From the NCBI GenBank assembly GCA_021847795.1, contig JAJZPZ010000013.1, positions 1 to 41,028 of the forward strand: DNA of 41,028 nucleotides. The letters are read 5' to 3'. The position numbers and the translations under genes were made by a program. The first letter of the stretch is position 1. The number at the start of each line of letters is the position of its first letter. The DNA is from Nitrospirota bacterium (GTDB lineage Bacteria > Nitrospirota > Thermodesulfovibrionia > Thermodesulfovibrionales > Dissulfurispiraceae). Shown piece after piece: positions 8,270 through 17,424 of the stretch. The notes beneath the pieces were generated by a model. That model saw only the letters and a program-made list of their open reading frames with translations. It made no database searches and was not told the DNA's origin.

Positions 8270-8311
8270 TCATTATGGTGTCATTATGCCGTAATGCCAC
8301 CTCCGTATAAT
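8270..8311 (+). promoter_or_regulatory. Candidate regulated promoter: 11-bp-spaced direct repeat, palindrome and perfect -10
   Basis: TCATTATG at 8270-8277 and 8281-8288 (11-bp period); imperfect palindrome GGTGTCATTA-TGCCG-TAATGCCACC at 8277-8301; TATAAT at 8306-8311. Confidence 0.4.
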
Positions 8312-8419
8312 AAAAACAGTCGGCTTCGGACATAAACGTCGTTTTATCGGAAGGCGAGTATTTTTAGGGCGACGACGGAAACAAAAGCCAACAAAGACTT
8401 TAACGCCAAGGAGGCACTG

Positions 8420-8689
8420 ATGGACAATACTGTCATAATCAAAATTGAGAGCGGAGTTGTTGCCGACATTTACTCCACGGAACCGGTAAAGATAATTGTT
8501 GTGGATTATGATTTGATCGAGGGAGACGAGACTTTTGAGCGTCGCTGTCAAAAAGCAGTACTCTCTATGGTCCCTGACTGCTATGTCAAACCGGAGGATA
8601 TCGATACTGCTGTCTCATCATTGGTTGAAGAATGCGTCAGACCTGCCCGGCGCCGGCCGCTCGGGACTATCGTAAAAACCGCAGCCTGA
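8420..8689 (+). CDS. Hypothetical protein
   Basis: 89-aa ORF MDNTVIIKIESGVVADIYSTEPVKIIVVDYDLIEGDE...; AAGGAGG just upstream of ATG. Confidence 0.6.
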   Translation: MDNTVIIKIESGVVADIYSTEPVKIIVVDYDLIEGDETFERRCQKAVLSMVPDCYVKPEDIDTAVSSLVEECVRPARRRPLGTIVKTAA

Positions 8690-8792
8690 AGATCTCTCTG
8701 ATCAACAAAAGCCTGCTCATTCTTCTCTATCTTAAATCTCCATGGTACAATAAAAGCAAGGGCAGGCTTAAATATATTCAGGAGGGCTATGT

Positions 8793-9188
8793 ATGGAGGG
8801 AGTCAACAAGCTTATAAAGGAAATCGAAGACGGGGTGAAGCAGAGTATCGACGCAGTTAAAGCCAAGATAACGCTGGTTATTGAAAAGGCTGATGAGTTG
8901 ACAGAAGGAGGGAAAAAGCAATATCGTCTTTATGAACTCAAAAACAGGCGCCAGGGCCAGTTTTCAGCCATCGGGGAGGAACTGCACCAGTTGGTGGCTG
9001 AGAAAACCCTGCGCATCTCAAACCAGAAACTAAAAAACCTCCTCTCGGCTATTGACAAGACGAACTCCGAGATAGCCAGGCTGGAAGGCAAGACTTCAAA
9101 GGCAACGTCAAGAAAAACCCCCAGAAGAACAACTCCTGTAAAGCCGAAAACAGCAGTCAAAAAGAAAGCAGACCTTAAAGCAGTATAG
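8793..9188 (+). CDS. Hypothetical helical protein with Lys/Arg/Thr/Pro-rich tail
   Basis: 131 aa; helical N-terminus and SKATSRKTPRRTTPVKPKTAVKKKADLKAV tail; AGGAGG upstream of ATG. Confidence 0.65.
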   Translation: MEGVNKLIKEIEDGVKQSIDAVKAKITLVIEKADELTEGGKKQYRLYELKNRRQGQFSAIGEELHQLVAEKTLRISNQKLKNLLSAIDKTNSEIARLEGKTSKATSRKTPRRTTPVKPKTAVKKKADLKAV

Positions 9189-9264
9189 AAACAAGCTGTT
9201 TTCAAACGGCTATTCAGGAGCAATAGCGCCAAGATAGTTGAATACGAAGCGCTTGGGACAATGC

Positions 9265-9486
9265 TCAATTAATTCTTGAAACTTTGACCTGATCCCTGGT
9301 CCATGCATCAAGGTTTGTTAAGGTGTATTCTTTCCCGCTGCTCACGGAAACGTTGATGCGCTGCGGAGGATACCAGTGCGAGGTTACGGTTATGTCTTCG
9401 ATGTTTTCAGGCTGCCAGACTGACCCATCCGTCAGGAAGATTTCAAAACCGTTATCATTGACTGCTAAAATCCTGATTTCCATCAT
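9265..9486 (-). CDS. Hypothetical protein
   Basis: 73-aa ORF with protein-like composition (MEIRILAVNDNGFEIFLTDGSVWQPENIEDI...); no family recognised. Confidence 0.4.
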   Translation of the reverse strand: MMEIRILAVNDNGFEIFLTDGSVWQPENIEDITVTSHWYPPQRINVSVSSGKEYTLTNLDAWTRDQVKVSRIN

Positions 9487-9656
9487 TTCACCTTCGGTTA
9501 CTTCATGCTTTTCGCGGTACCATAAACAGATGATAGTGAAGCGGCCGGGTTGGAGGACTCATCACGATATGAGGACGCCGATAGAGTTCCGGTCTAGAGC
9601 AACTTCTGCACGAAGTCCAGAAGAAAAAACATTACTTGCCCTGGTCCCGTTACCAA

Positions 9657-10292
9657 TCAATTGCAGAGGCTCTCAAGTCCGATGATCCTCCTGAAGTTCC
9701 AGATGTTAAGGTAAAGGGCATGAAAGTGCAGGTTCCTGACCTGTTCTTCCCCGCGCTTCCAGAAAGCAAGGTTACTGACAGGATAGAGGTATCCAAAGTG
9801 GTAGGCAGTGAAATCCTCTCTCTCCCTTGCGACAAGCTCAAGAGGGTAACGATAAACCCTTTCCTGTAAGTATACCAGGTCCTGCGCCTCCTGCCGTACC
9901 GAGACAGCCTTGAGCAACAATTGTTCGGCTTCATGGGTCGTTGTTTGCCAGAAGTGCCGTTTTCTTTGTGCTACTAATGCCCTTATCGTTAACGCCCGGT
10001 GTTTCGCCCTCAATGCAGTCACCTGAAGCGCCCTGGTCGGTTCTTGCGACAGTAGAAAAATCTCAGGTGAGGCGTGTGCTTTGCTCTCGCGTTCCAGGTC
10101 TTTTACCACCCGGTCCATTTTTGCTGCATACTCCTCCAAAAAGGCGACAGGACCCTTCAAAACAACTTCGGCCTCTTCACGTGAAGCTTTTCTCAGGAGC
10201 CATGAATAAGTAAAGTCAGGGCGGGGCTGAAAAGGATTGTTAAATGTCCAGGGGAGTTCGGCAGATGGGTCCAGGGCAGCCATAAAACTCAT
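9657..10292 (-). CDS. Hypothetical protein
   Basis: 211-aa ORF with plausible soluble-protein composition; no obvious SD before the annotated ATG. Confidence 0.45.
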   Translation of the reverse strand: MSFMAALDPSAELPWTFNNPFQPRPDFTYSWLLRKASREEAEVVLKGPVAFLEEYAAKMDRVVKDLERESKAHASPEIFLLSQEPTRALQVTALRAKHRALTIRALVAQRKRHFWQTTTHEAEQLLLKAVSVRQEAQDLVYLQERVYRYPLELVAREREDFTAYHFGYLYPVSNLAFWKRGEEQVRNLHFHALYLNIWNFRRIIGLESLCN

Positions 10293-10669
10293 AAGACGGC
10301 GTTCCTTGGGCCTCGCTGAATATGCGGGTCAGGAAACAAATCCGGAAGAGCACTCAATGGACCTGCCTTGCTTATTTTCCCGTTATCACGATAAGTCCAT
10401 GACCATCTGGCAATACTCCAGTCGATAAGTCAGTATCCCCATTCCCGGCCGGAGCTGAAAGTGAGGTGATTATCGATCCCGATTTTTTTATCGTCTCGAT
10501 ATCCGACCACCGCGCATCAAGGTAGGGAAGGAGCAGCAAGGGGATGCAGCCGAAAAGGAGGAAACAGCTCTTTTCCATGCATTCATGCGCTTCAGCGTTT
10601 CAGGATATTGAAGCTATCGCAGAGGGGCCAGGCATATGCCGGATGCGGGAGGTAAAGACAGCTCCTGCG

Positions 10670-11377
10670 TTAATTGCCTTTCCCGGGGCCTCTGCTGAAA
10701 ACAATGCTCCTGATATATCCTTCACTGCTCTCTTTTGTATACTGGGTGTTTGCCTGAATCCTTATGCCTTTAATACGCGGGGGCTCTTCGTGAAAAAGAT
10801 TTTTGTAGTCATCATATGCATGTCTCGATTGCATGACCCACTTGCCTGTATCTGCAGTGCCGGACTTTACCACGATGACCTTTATGGCGAGATTGATCGG
10901 CCAGCCAAGAGATTCATCGCTTATCGTTCCTTCCGGTGCATTCGAGTCCCAAACGTAACTGATGATTTTTCTGTTTTCAAAAGCAACAAGGAGCTGCAAA
11001 GCCTGGTCATTATGTCCCCTCTTTCGCAAATCTCCCGATGGGGGGAGTTGCACCGCCTTCCAGGTCCAGGTGAGGTAGGGGAAGTCGTCAGGCACAATGG
11101 GGAAATCGCGTTCTATTGCAAAGGATGAATCCCTGCACTGTATGTGCAGAATGTTTTCATGATCATCGGGAATAATGCCGATATCGGCCCTGCCCTTTTG
11201 CAGTTTAAGATGCCATGGTTTGGGTATATTGTTTTTATCCGCAGGACCGTTAAAGTTGATTATCATGGATGATGTTTCAGCCAACTTTGCAAATGCGGGA
11301 TAATAAGATGAAAGAACAAACAGGGCCCCTGCCGCAATCGCAATCCCCCTCAGTCCGGGGAGCATTGTTTTTAACAT
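10670..11377 (-). CDS. DUF3047-like secreted protein
   Basis: Signal peptide MLKTMLPGLRGIAIAAGALFVLSSYYPAFA; TWTWKAVQLPPSGDLRKRGHNDQALQLLVAFENRKIISYVWDSNAPEGT. Start overlaps DedA stop (ATGTTAA). Confidence 0.65.
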   Translation of the reverse strand: MLKTMLPGLRGIAIAAGALFVLSSYYPAFAKLAETSSMIINFNGPADKNNIPKPWHLKLQKGRADIGIIPDDHENILHIQCRDSSFAIERDFPIVPDDFPYLTWTWKAVQLPPSGDLRKRGHNDQALQLLVAFENRKIISYVWDSNAPEGTISDESLGWPINLAIKVIVVKSGTADTGKWVMQSRHAYDDYKNLFHEEPPRIKGIRIQANTQYTKESSEGYIRSIVFSRGPGKGN

Positions 11378-12021
11378 TCTGTTTCCGCACAGATCATCCT
11401 GTTTTGTTCGGATCTCCTCTGGGACCTGCGCCTGAAATGCAATACCAAAAAGAAAAGTATTATCAGTATTGCCACGACAATGGCGATGTGTCCAGGATGA
11501 AAAAAGGCTTTTCGGAAATGCTGAAGCTGATGCTCCCCGGCATAGCCTATGGCAAACATAACCGGAACGGTAATAAGAGCGGCAACGGCATCGGCTGCAA
11601 GAAATTTATGGGGCGGCATGCCCATCACTCCTGCTGTTAAAAATATCTTAGCCCTGACCCCCCAGATGTGCCTGCCGAACAGAATGAGGAGAGTCCCGAA
11701 TTTTTTGAATTTCCTCTCAAGAGAAAAGAGCCGTTCTGAAGAAAGGATCTTCTGGAATTTTTTATGGGTAATAATGAGCCTGCCGTACTTTCTCCCGAAA
11801 GAAAAAATAATGAAATCGCTTGCTATGACCCCTATATATGCCACGATAGCCGCCGGGACAAGCTCCAGGTAGTTTTTGGAAATAAGAAAGCCGCATAAAA
11901 CAAGGATGGCGTCTTCGGGAACAGGCAGCCCTATGCCCCCAAGGATAAAAAACGCAAAAATTCCCGGATAAGAAAATTGTTCAATAAGCGCAAGGAATTG
12001 ATGCTTCGTTCCTATGTCCAT
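11371..12021 (-). CDS. DedA/SNARE-associated family membrane protein
   Basis: FFILGGIGLPVPEDAILVLCGFLISKNYLELVPAAIVAYIGVIASDFIIFSFGRKYG...GRHIWGVRAKIFLTAGVMGMP; start moved to 12021 (TGGAGGAAG upstream). Confidence 0.8.
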   Translation of the reverse strand: MDIGTKHQFLALIEQFSYPGIFAFFILGGIGLPVPEDAILVLCGFLISKNYLELVPAAIVAYIGVIASDFIIFSFGRKYGRLIITHKKFQKILSSERLFSLERKFKKFGTLLILFGRHIWGVRAKIFLTAGVMGMPPHKFLAADAVAALITVPVMFAIGYAGEHQLQHFRKAFFHPGHIAIVVAILIILFFLVLHFRRRSQRRSEQNRMICAETEC

Positions 12022-13354
12022 CTTCCTCCACGGTTCCACTCTGTCTGAAAGCCGACAGCGCTTTATAGTCGGGCGCTGATCTCCCGTTAAAGAAGCCGCA
12101 GGCAGAGGAATAGCGAAGATCCTCCAGCCAGAGCCCGATATATGCACGATCCTTGAGGACTCGTTCAAAAAAAGCAACGGGCCGGGAAAAAAGGCTTTGC
12201 AATGGCCCGAACAGTTCCGACGGATCACGGAAGCATTCCCAGTCACACTTCTTGCATGATGCGCCTTCGTTGCCGTTTCTTAAAACAGGGCCCCAGAATT
12301 TCCCCAGATTTTCATCTCCCCTGTATCCGCAAGGGTATGTATTCCCCCCTTTTGCATCTACAAAGAAAAAATCGATGCCGCCCCTGCAGGGATAGCAATA
12401 CTCCTCCCCTACGGTGTATTGCCTCAATAAGGAATACAAGGAGCTTCTCGGTGAGAATATCCTTATTTTTGAACGGAACTCGGGTATGGTGTCAAAGAGC
12501 GCCTTGAACACCAGGGATTTCTCATCAGGGCTGAACTGGATCAGCGGTGCCTCAGAAGAGGCGCCGTATACGGCGTGAAGGCCATCTGTGCTGCCAGGTT
12601 CAAGGCTCATGGGATAACAGGCATTGACCATGGTAAACCCGAGATCTATCGTCGTCATGTAGAATTTCCTGAAGGCCTCTCTCATTGACTTGTAGAAACG
12701 CAGGGAATTCGACACATCAGGTAAAGGGAAGCCCCCTGTATTTCTGTTGATCCCGAGGTTGGCGGAGGGGTATATCCCATGCTTATGAAATATGGGCAGG
12801 GCTTTCTTTATACCCGCAACAACTCCGGGAAGGCCCCTCATTTCTTCGTGAACAGCAGCATCTGCCGAATCCATACTGATCCAGAAATTATAAAGTCCTG
12901 TAGCAGCGAGGATCTCAGCAATTCTTGTGATCTTTGCTTCATAATCGGGCTTGTGGGAGTTCATGAACAAAAAACCGTTCGTGCCTGTCCGTGTGTACCT
13001 GATTCCCGCATCTCCGGCGTATTGGATGAGTTCTACTATTTCATAAAAGTATAAAAAAGGTTCTCCCCCGGTAAAGGAGACAGCTTGCATCCCCTTCTTC
13101 CGTGCAGAATCTATGATCCTCTTGACGACATCACTGTCCAGCCTGGAGCGCCTGAAAGACTCGGTTATTCGCATGCCGCACTGCGGGCACCGGGCATTGC
13201 ATCGGTCGGTATATTGGATAACAAGCTGGCCGGGCATTCTGCCAACCAAAAGAGGGAAAATGGCCTGAAAGGTCTTCAGGGATTTCAGCCTGCCCCTTAT
13301 GTCTGAAATAGCTCTTTCTCCTTTATACTTTTCCCCTTGCTCTGTGAAGGACAC
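11981..13354 (-). CDS. Radical SAM protein
   Basis: QYTDRCNARCPQCGMR (CX3CX2C), SFTGGEPFLY, C-terminal cysteines (CKKCDWECF). Start uncertain (GTG in ORF track). Confidence 0.85.
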   Translation of the reverse strand: MSFTEQGEKYKGERAISDIRGRLKSLKTFQAIFPLLVGRMPGQLVIQYTDRCNARCPQCGMRITESFRRSRLDSDVVKRIIDSARKKGMQAVSFTGGEPFLYFYEIVELIQYAGDAGIRYTRTGTNGFLFMNSHKPDYEAKITRIAEILAATGLYNFWISMDSADAAVHEEMRGLPGVVAGIKKALPIFHKHGIYPSANLGINRNTGGFPLPDVSNSLRFYKSMREAFRKFYMTTIDLGFTMVNACYPMSLEPGSTDGLHAVYGASSEAPLIQFSPDEKSLVFKALFDTIPEFRSKIRIFSPRSSLYSLLRQYTVGEEYCYPCRGGIDFFFVDAKGGNTYPCGYRGDENLGKFWGPVLRNGNEGASCKKCDWECFRDPSELFGPLQSLFSRPVAFFERVLKDRAYIGLWLEDLRYSSACGFFNGRSAPDYKALSAFRQSGTVEEDGHRNEASIPCAY

Positions 13355-15741
13355 TGGAGAATAGTACGGTAAGTATCGCTCGCATGAATTCCCTTGGTTT
13401 CAGTGAAATGCCGGGCATTGCCCCCCATTTCCAAAATCCTTCTGTTGTCCTGGAGGAAATACAAGAGGGCGTTCACAAGGTCAGCCCTATTGTTCCCTTT
13501 TACAATGAGCCCTGTTTGTCCGGCTACAATTAATTCGCTGGGACCGCCCTGGTCTGACACGATCACCGGTAGCCCCGATGCCTGGGCCTCGAGGACAACA
13601 TTGCCGAAGGTATCGGTAGTGCTCGGGAAAACAAAAACATCCGAAGATGCATACAGGGTGCAGAGCTCCTCTCCCGATAAAAAGCCCGTAAATATTACCG
13701 GGTATCCTTCCAGTATCTGAGCCAGTTCCTTCCTGTACGGACCATCCCCTGCAATAATAAGATCAGCCTCGCTCCCTGCGTCCACGGTTTCCATAAAGGC
13801 ACGTGCCAGGAGTTCCAGATTTTTCTCCTTTGCAACCCTTCCGACATAAAGAAATTTGACTACACTGCCGAGCCCGTACCGACGCCATAAATAAGGGTCT
13901 TTCCTTGCCGGTGAGAAGGTTTCAGTGTCTACCCATCGTGGCAGGGGTTTTACCTTTCCTGCAACAAGCCCTTTCTGCACAAGCTGCATTCCGGTGCTTG
14001 TGGACGGCACCATCACCTCTTCCAGCAAATTGTAAAACCACAGCATGTAATTCCAGGCTACGTTTTCCAGAAAGGCATCATTGGTCAGACTTTTCACATA
14101 TTGCGGAATGTCGGTGTGGTATGTCCCTGTTATGGGAATATCCATCAGTTTTGCAATAAAAAGGGAGAGCAGTCCGAGGGTGCCCGGTGTGCTCACGTGG
14201 ATTCTTGTAAACCCCTCCTTCTCGAAATAATCAATCACGTCGAGAACCGGCGGGAAATGCAGTTTCAAATCAGGATATTCGGGCAGGGAGAAATCACCAA
14301 CGGATTTAAAGCTCATCACCCCGTCCCTGTAGCCTGTCGCCTCATGCGTTGCGGTAATCACAATCAGCTCTATATCTTGCTTCCGCGCTGTTTCAATCAG
14401 CCTTTTTATGGTGATTGCAACTCCGTTGATTTCATGGAGGGTGTCGGTAAAAAGTGCGATTTTCTGTTTTTTCTGCGACCTGTCGTGAGGAAGAAAGCTG
14501 TCCTCCAGCTCTTCCATGAGCCCTTTGCTTCTGTGCTGGTGGTAAAAAGAAACATAATAAGGAAAAGTAAGCAGATGGACGAAGCTGATGGTGCCCAGGG
14601 AATTGATCAGGTCCATAATCCCGGTGGAGGGAGACATCCTGGTAAGCTTTTCCGAGTAAATATAAATAAGCCTGTTTGCGAGGAAGCTGGTTACGGTAAA
14701 GACCTTCCTGTTTGTACCGCTTGCATTGATCGTTTCCAGAAATTTGGCATTGCTGAGCAGCTTCTTGGCCTCCCTGTCAAGTATCTTTTCAAAAGTCTGT
14801 CCGCTGTAGTCGTTGTATACTTCCGGCAGGTTTTTCCTTATAAAGAGATTAATTCTGTCGAAGAGCGAGGTTTTCCCGTGGTTGGCATTAAAAATCCTGT
14901 CCATCAACGATTTGATGAAAGGGAATGAATTATTTCTTTTTGTTTCAAAGCGTTCTTTGTAAAAACGAAAACCAATACCGTAAATGCTGTGTGCCAGTGT
15001 TAAGGCATCGCCGTCGGCGCCTGCCGCCCATGTCCTGCCTTCCCTGATCGAATTAATAAAGTCATGCAGGGTCTCCCCACCTTTGGATGCCGTGTACGTC
15101 CTTCCTATAAAAAAGCCGCTGTGGTCATCGGACCCGCCGACTATCGCTTTTGCCCATGGAACCCGGCCGCAGGGTTCGATATTATGCTTATTGGAGAGCG
15201 CTTCAATTTTCTCCCTTGTAAGAGAAGCAATGATATCAGCCACCAGTTTGTTGTATCGCTTTGCCCTGGAACCGTTTTTGACTTCAAAGACCTCAAAGAG
15301 CAGAAGCAGTTTCTCGATAGCTTCACGGGAGAGCTTTCCGTTCATGTCATAAAGCGGGTGAGCAATATAATGGACGATGTTTTTTTGCTGAAGATAGCAA
15401 ACAAGGTCATACATGTTCGTCCTCACCTGCATAAGATCACGGAAGATCTCTTCAGTGATATCAAGCGCTATGACATGCAGCTTGCTTCCGCAATCGGGCA
15501 TGTGCGTGGTCAATTCCGTGCTGATAAATGTTCCGGGCAGGTGCGCTATTTCAAGAACTCCCTCAATGGAGTTATGATCTGTTATGGTCACATAGTCCAT
15601 CTCTTTCTTTTTGGCCATCTCATAGATATACAGGGGGGAAGTATAGCTTTCCGGGCAATTAAATTTCCTAAGGGCCCATATAGAAGGCTTGTTGGAATAT
15701 CTTGAGTGCACATGAAGATCAGCTTTAAAAAATTTTGTCAT
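13297..15741 (-). CDS. PHP-domain / GT4 glycosyltransferase fusion
   Basis: N-terminal KADLHVHSRYS, ITDHNSIEG, GGSDDH (PHP); C-terminal ALFTDTLHEINGVAITIKRL, FLYVGRVAKEKNLELL, VFPSTTDTFGNVVLEAQASGLPVI (GT4). Confidence 0.88.
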   Translation of the reverse strand: MTKFFKADLHVHSRYSNKPSIWALRKFNCPESYTSPLYIYEMAKKKEMDYVTITDHNSIEGVLEIAHLPGTFISTELTTHMPDCGSKLHVIALDITEEIFRDLMQVRTNMYDLVCYLQQKNIVHYIAHPLYDMNGKLSREAIEKLLLLFEVFEVKNGSRAKRYNKLVADIIASLTREKIEALSNKHNIEPCGRVPWAKAIVGGSDDHSGFFIGRTYTASKGGETLHDFINSIREGRTWAAGADGDALTLAHSIYGIGFRFYKERFETKRNNSFPFIKSLMDRIFNANHGKTSLFDRINLFIRKNLPEVYNDYSGQTFEKILDREAKKLLSNAKFLETINASGTNRKVFTVTSFLANRLIYIYSEKLTRMSPSTGIMDLINSLGTISFVHLLTFPYYVSFYHQHRSKGLMEELEDSFLPHDRSQKKQKIALFTDTLHEINGVAITIKRLIETARKQDIELIVITATHEATGYRDGVMSFKSVGDFSLPEYPDLKLHFPPVLDVIDYFEKEGFTRIHVSTPGTLGLLSLFIAKLMDIPITGTYHTDIPQYVKSLTNDAFLENVAWNYMLWFYNLLEEVMVPSTSTGMQLVQKGLVAGKVKPLPRWVDTETFSPARKDPYLWRRYGLGSVVKFLYVGRVAKEKNLELLARAFMETVDAGSEADLIIAGDGPYRKELAQILEGYPVIFTGFLSGEELCTLYASSDVFVFPSTTDTFGNVVLEAQASGLPVIVSDQGGPSELIVAGQTGLIVKGNNRADLVNALLYFLQDNRRILEMGGNARHFTETKGIHASDTYRTILQCPSQSKGKSIKEKELFQT

Positions 15742-16001
15742 ACATATATTAATAGCAGAGGATAATTACCGGAATATTACAGGAGCATTATTTTTCAGTT
15801 AACACCGGTAGTGCGAAACAGCCCGGGAAATTTAATATTCTTGTAACAGTCGGTATGCAATAATAGCTTTAGCTCCATGAAGAATAATTCTACCCGAAAA
15901 AATATTCTTTACCCTGAAAGCTTTCAAAAAAACCAACATGTGCTTTCTCGAAGAAAACCTATCACTTATAAAATTCTCGTACCAAAACAAGGAGGACTTG
16001 C

Positions 16002-17378
16002 ATGAACTATCTGCCTTACGCAAAAGGTGAACCCGGAATGGATATGGAGATCGAAATAACAGACAATCCCTGTTGCGGGAGGAGAGGTGAAGAAGCAAAA
16101 AAAGCCTTTGTACTGGACACGAATGTTTTGATCCATGATCCAAACTCCATCTTCAGGTTTGACGACAACGACATTGTGATACCTTTCGTGGTCATTGAGG
16201 AACTGGACCGGTTGAAAAAAGGGCAGGGCGAAATAGCAGCTTCTGCAAGGCAGGCGCTCAGGATCATTGACACGCTGAGGGAGCAGGGACCGATCTCGAA
16301 GGGCATAAGGATTAATAACAGCGGTGTTATTTCAGTAAGCGTATCAGCTGATGGAGCAGGCGATTCCTTTGCCCGCCATGCGATGAATGATAACCAGATT
16401 ATCAAGACCGCACTGGGCATTATAGAGGAAAAACAAAAAGATGAGTATGGAGAGCAAAAAGCGGTGATCCTTGTTTCCAAAGATACTGCGGTACGGATCA
16501 AGGCAGAAACCCTCGGAATAAAGGCTGAGGACTACCGGAACGACAAGTCGTCGCTTTTCCAGCAGTATGGCAGGGTCCTTCATAAGGAAGAGCCCTCGAA
16601 AAGGGCGCTGTCCATCAGGTATGTGCAACCAGGGGACTGCATTTACAGACTGTCCGGCCATGATAACATGAGAAACGTGAAGCGGGGGAAGGAAATCATG
16701 GGGATAGCGCCCCGTAACAGGGAGCAGGAGTGTGCGATAGACGCGTTGATAGATCCCGGAGTTGAGATCGTGGCTTTAACCGGCAACGCCGGAACAGGCA
16801 AGACGCTCCTTGCCCTTGCAGCAGGTCTGCACCAATCAGCCAGGACAGCCAAGAAGTCTATGCTCTACGAGCAGGTCATTGTATCGAGGCCGATAATGCC
16901 CATGGGGAATGACCTGGGCTATCTGCCCGGAGATGTAAACGAGAAACTAAAGCCGTGGATGCAGCCCATCTTTGATAATCTTGAGGCGATTATCTGTGCT
17001 CCTAAAGAGACCACGAAGGACAGGATTGACATGTCAAACATAAAAAATTATCAATACCTGATCGACATGGGCCTGCTCCAGATTGAACCGCTTACCTATA
17101 TCAGGGGCCGGAGCTTGCCGAAAAGATACTTCATTATTGATGAGGCGCAAAACCTAAGGCCTATTGATGTAAAGACAATTGTAACACGCTGCGGAGAGGG
17201 GACAAAAATCGTATTTACCGGAGATCTTGAACAGATAGACACTCCATACCTGGACAAGACCAGTAACGGCCTTGCATACCTGATCAGCAGGTTCATCAAC
17301 GAAGAGAGCTTCTGTTTCCTCAATCTCCAGAAAAGTGTGAGATCCCGGCTTGCTGAAAAAGGCGCAATCCTGCTCTAA
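16002..17378 (+). CDS. PIN domain-PhoH family ATPase
   Basis: PIN: KAFVLDTNVLIHDPNSIFRF...VVIEELDRLK; PhoH: ALTGNAGTGKTLLALAAGL, RPIMPMGNDLGYLPGDVNEKLKPWMQPIFDNL, FIIDEAQNLRP. SD AAGGAGG. Confidence 0.92.
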   Translation: MNYLPYAKGEPGMDMEIEITDNPCCGRRGEEAKKAFVLDTNVLIHDPNSIFRFDDNDIVIPFVVIEELDRLKKGQGEIAASARQALRIIDTLREQGPISKGIRINNSGVISVSVSADGAGDSFARHAMNDNQIIKTALGIIEEKQKDEYGEQKAVILVSKDTAVRIKAETLGIKAEDYRNDKSSLFQQYGRVLHKEEPSKRALSIRYVQPGDCIYRLSGHDNMRNVKRGKEIMGIAPRNREQECAIDALIDPGVEIVALTGNAGTGKTLLALAAGLHQSARTAKKSMLYEQVIVSRPIMPMGNDLGYLPGDVNEKLKPWMQPIFDNLEAIICAPKETTKDRIDMSNIKNYQYLIDMGLLQIEPLTYIRGRSLPKRYFIIDEAQNLRPIDVKTIVTRCGEGTKIVFTGDLEQIDTPYLDKTSNGLAYLISRFINEESFCFLNLQKSVRSRLAEKGAILL

Positions 17379-17424
17379 TGCTTGCGCCATATGTTTTTGC
17401 CTCTATCAATACAGGACACGGCGT

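Noticed and set aside
10372-10578. 68-aa minus ORF with signal-like N-terminus
   Set aside because: No SD, no recognisable family, short; not called as a gene.
14101-14928. 275-aa plus-strand ORF
   Set aside because: Antisense to the PHP-GT4 fusion; no recognisable motifs.
15832-16143. 103-aa minus ORF over the PhoH start
   Set aside because: Overlaps a gene with a good SD and clear PIN/PhoH motifs; probably just intergenic/leader sequence.
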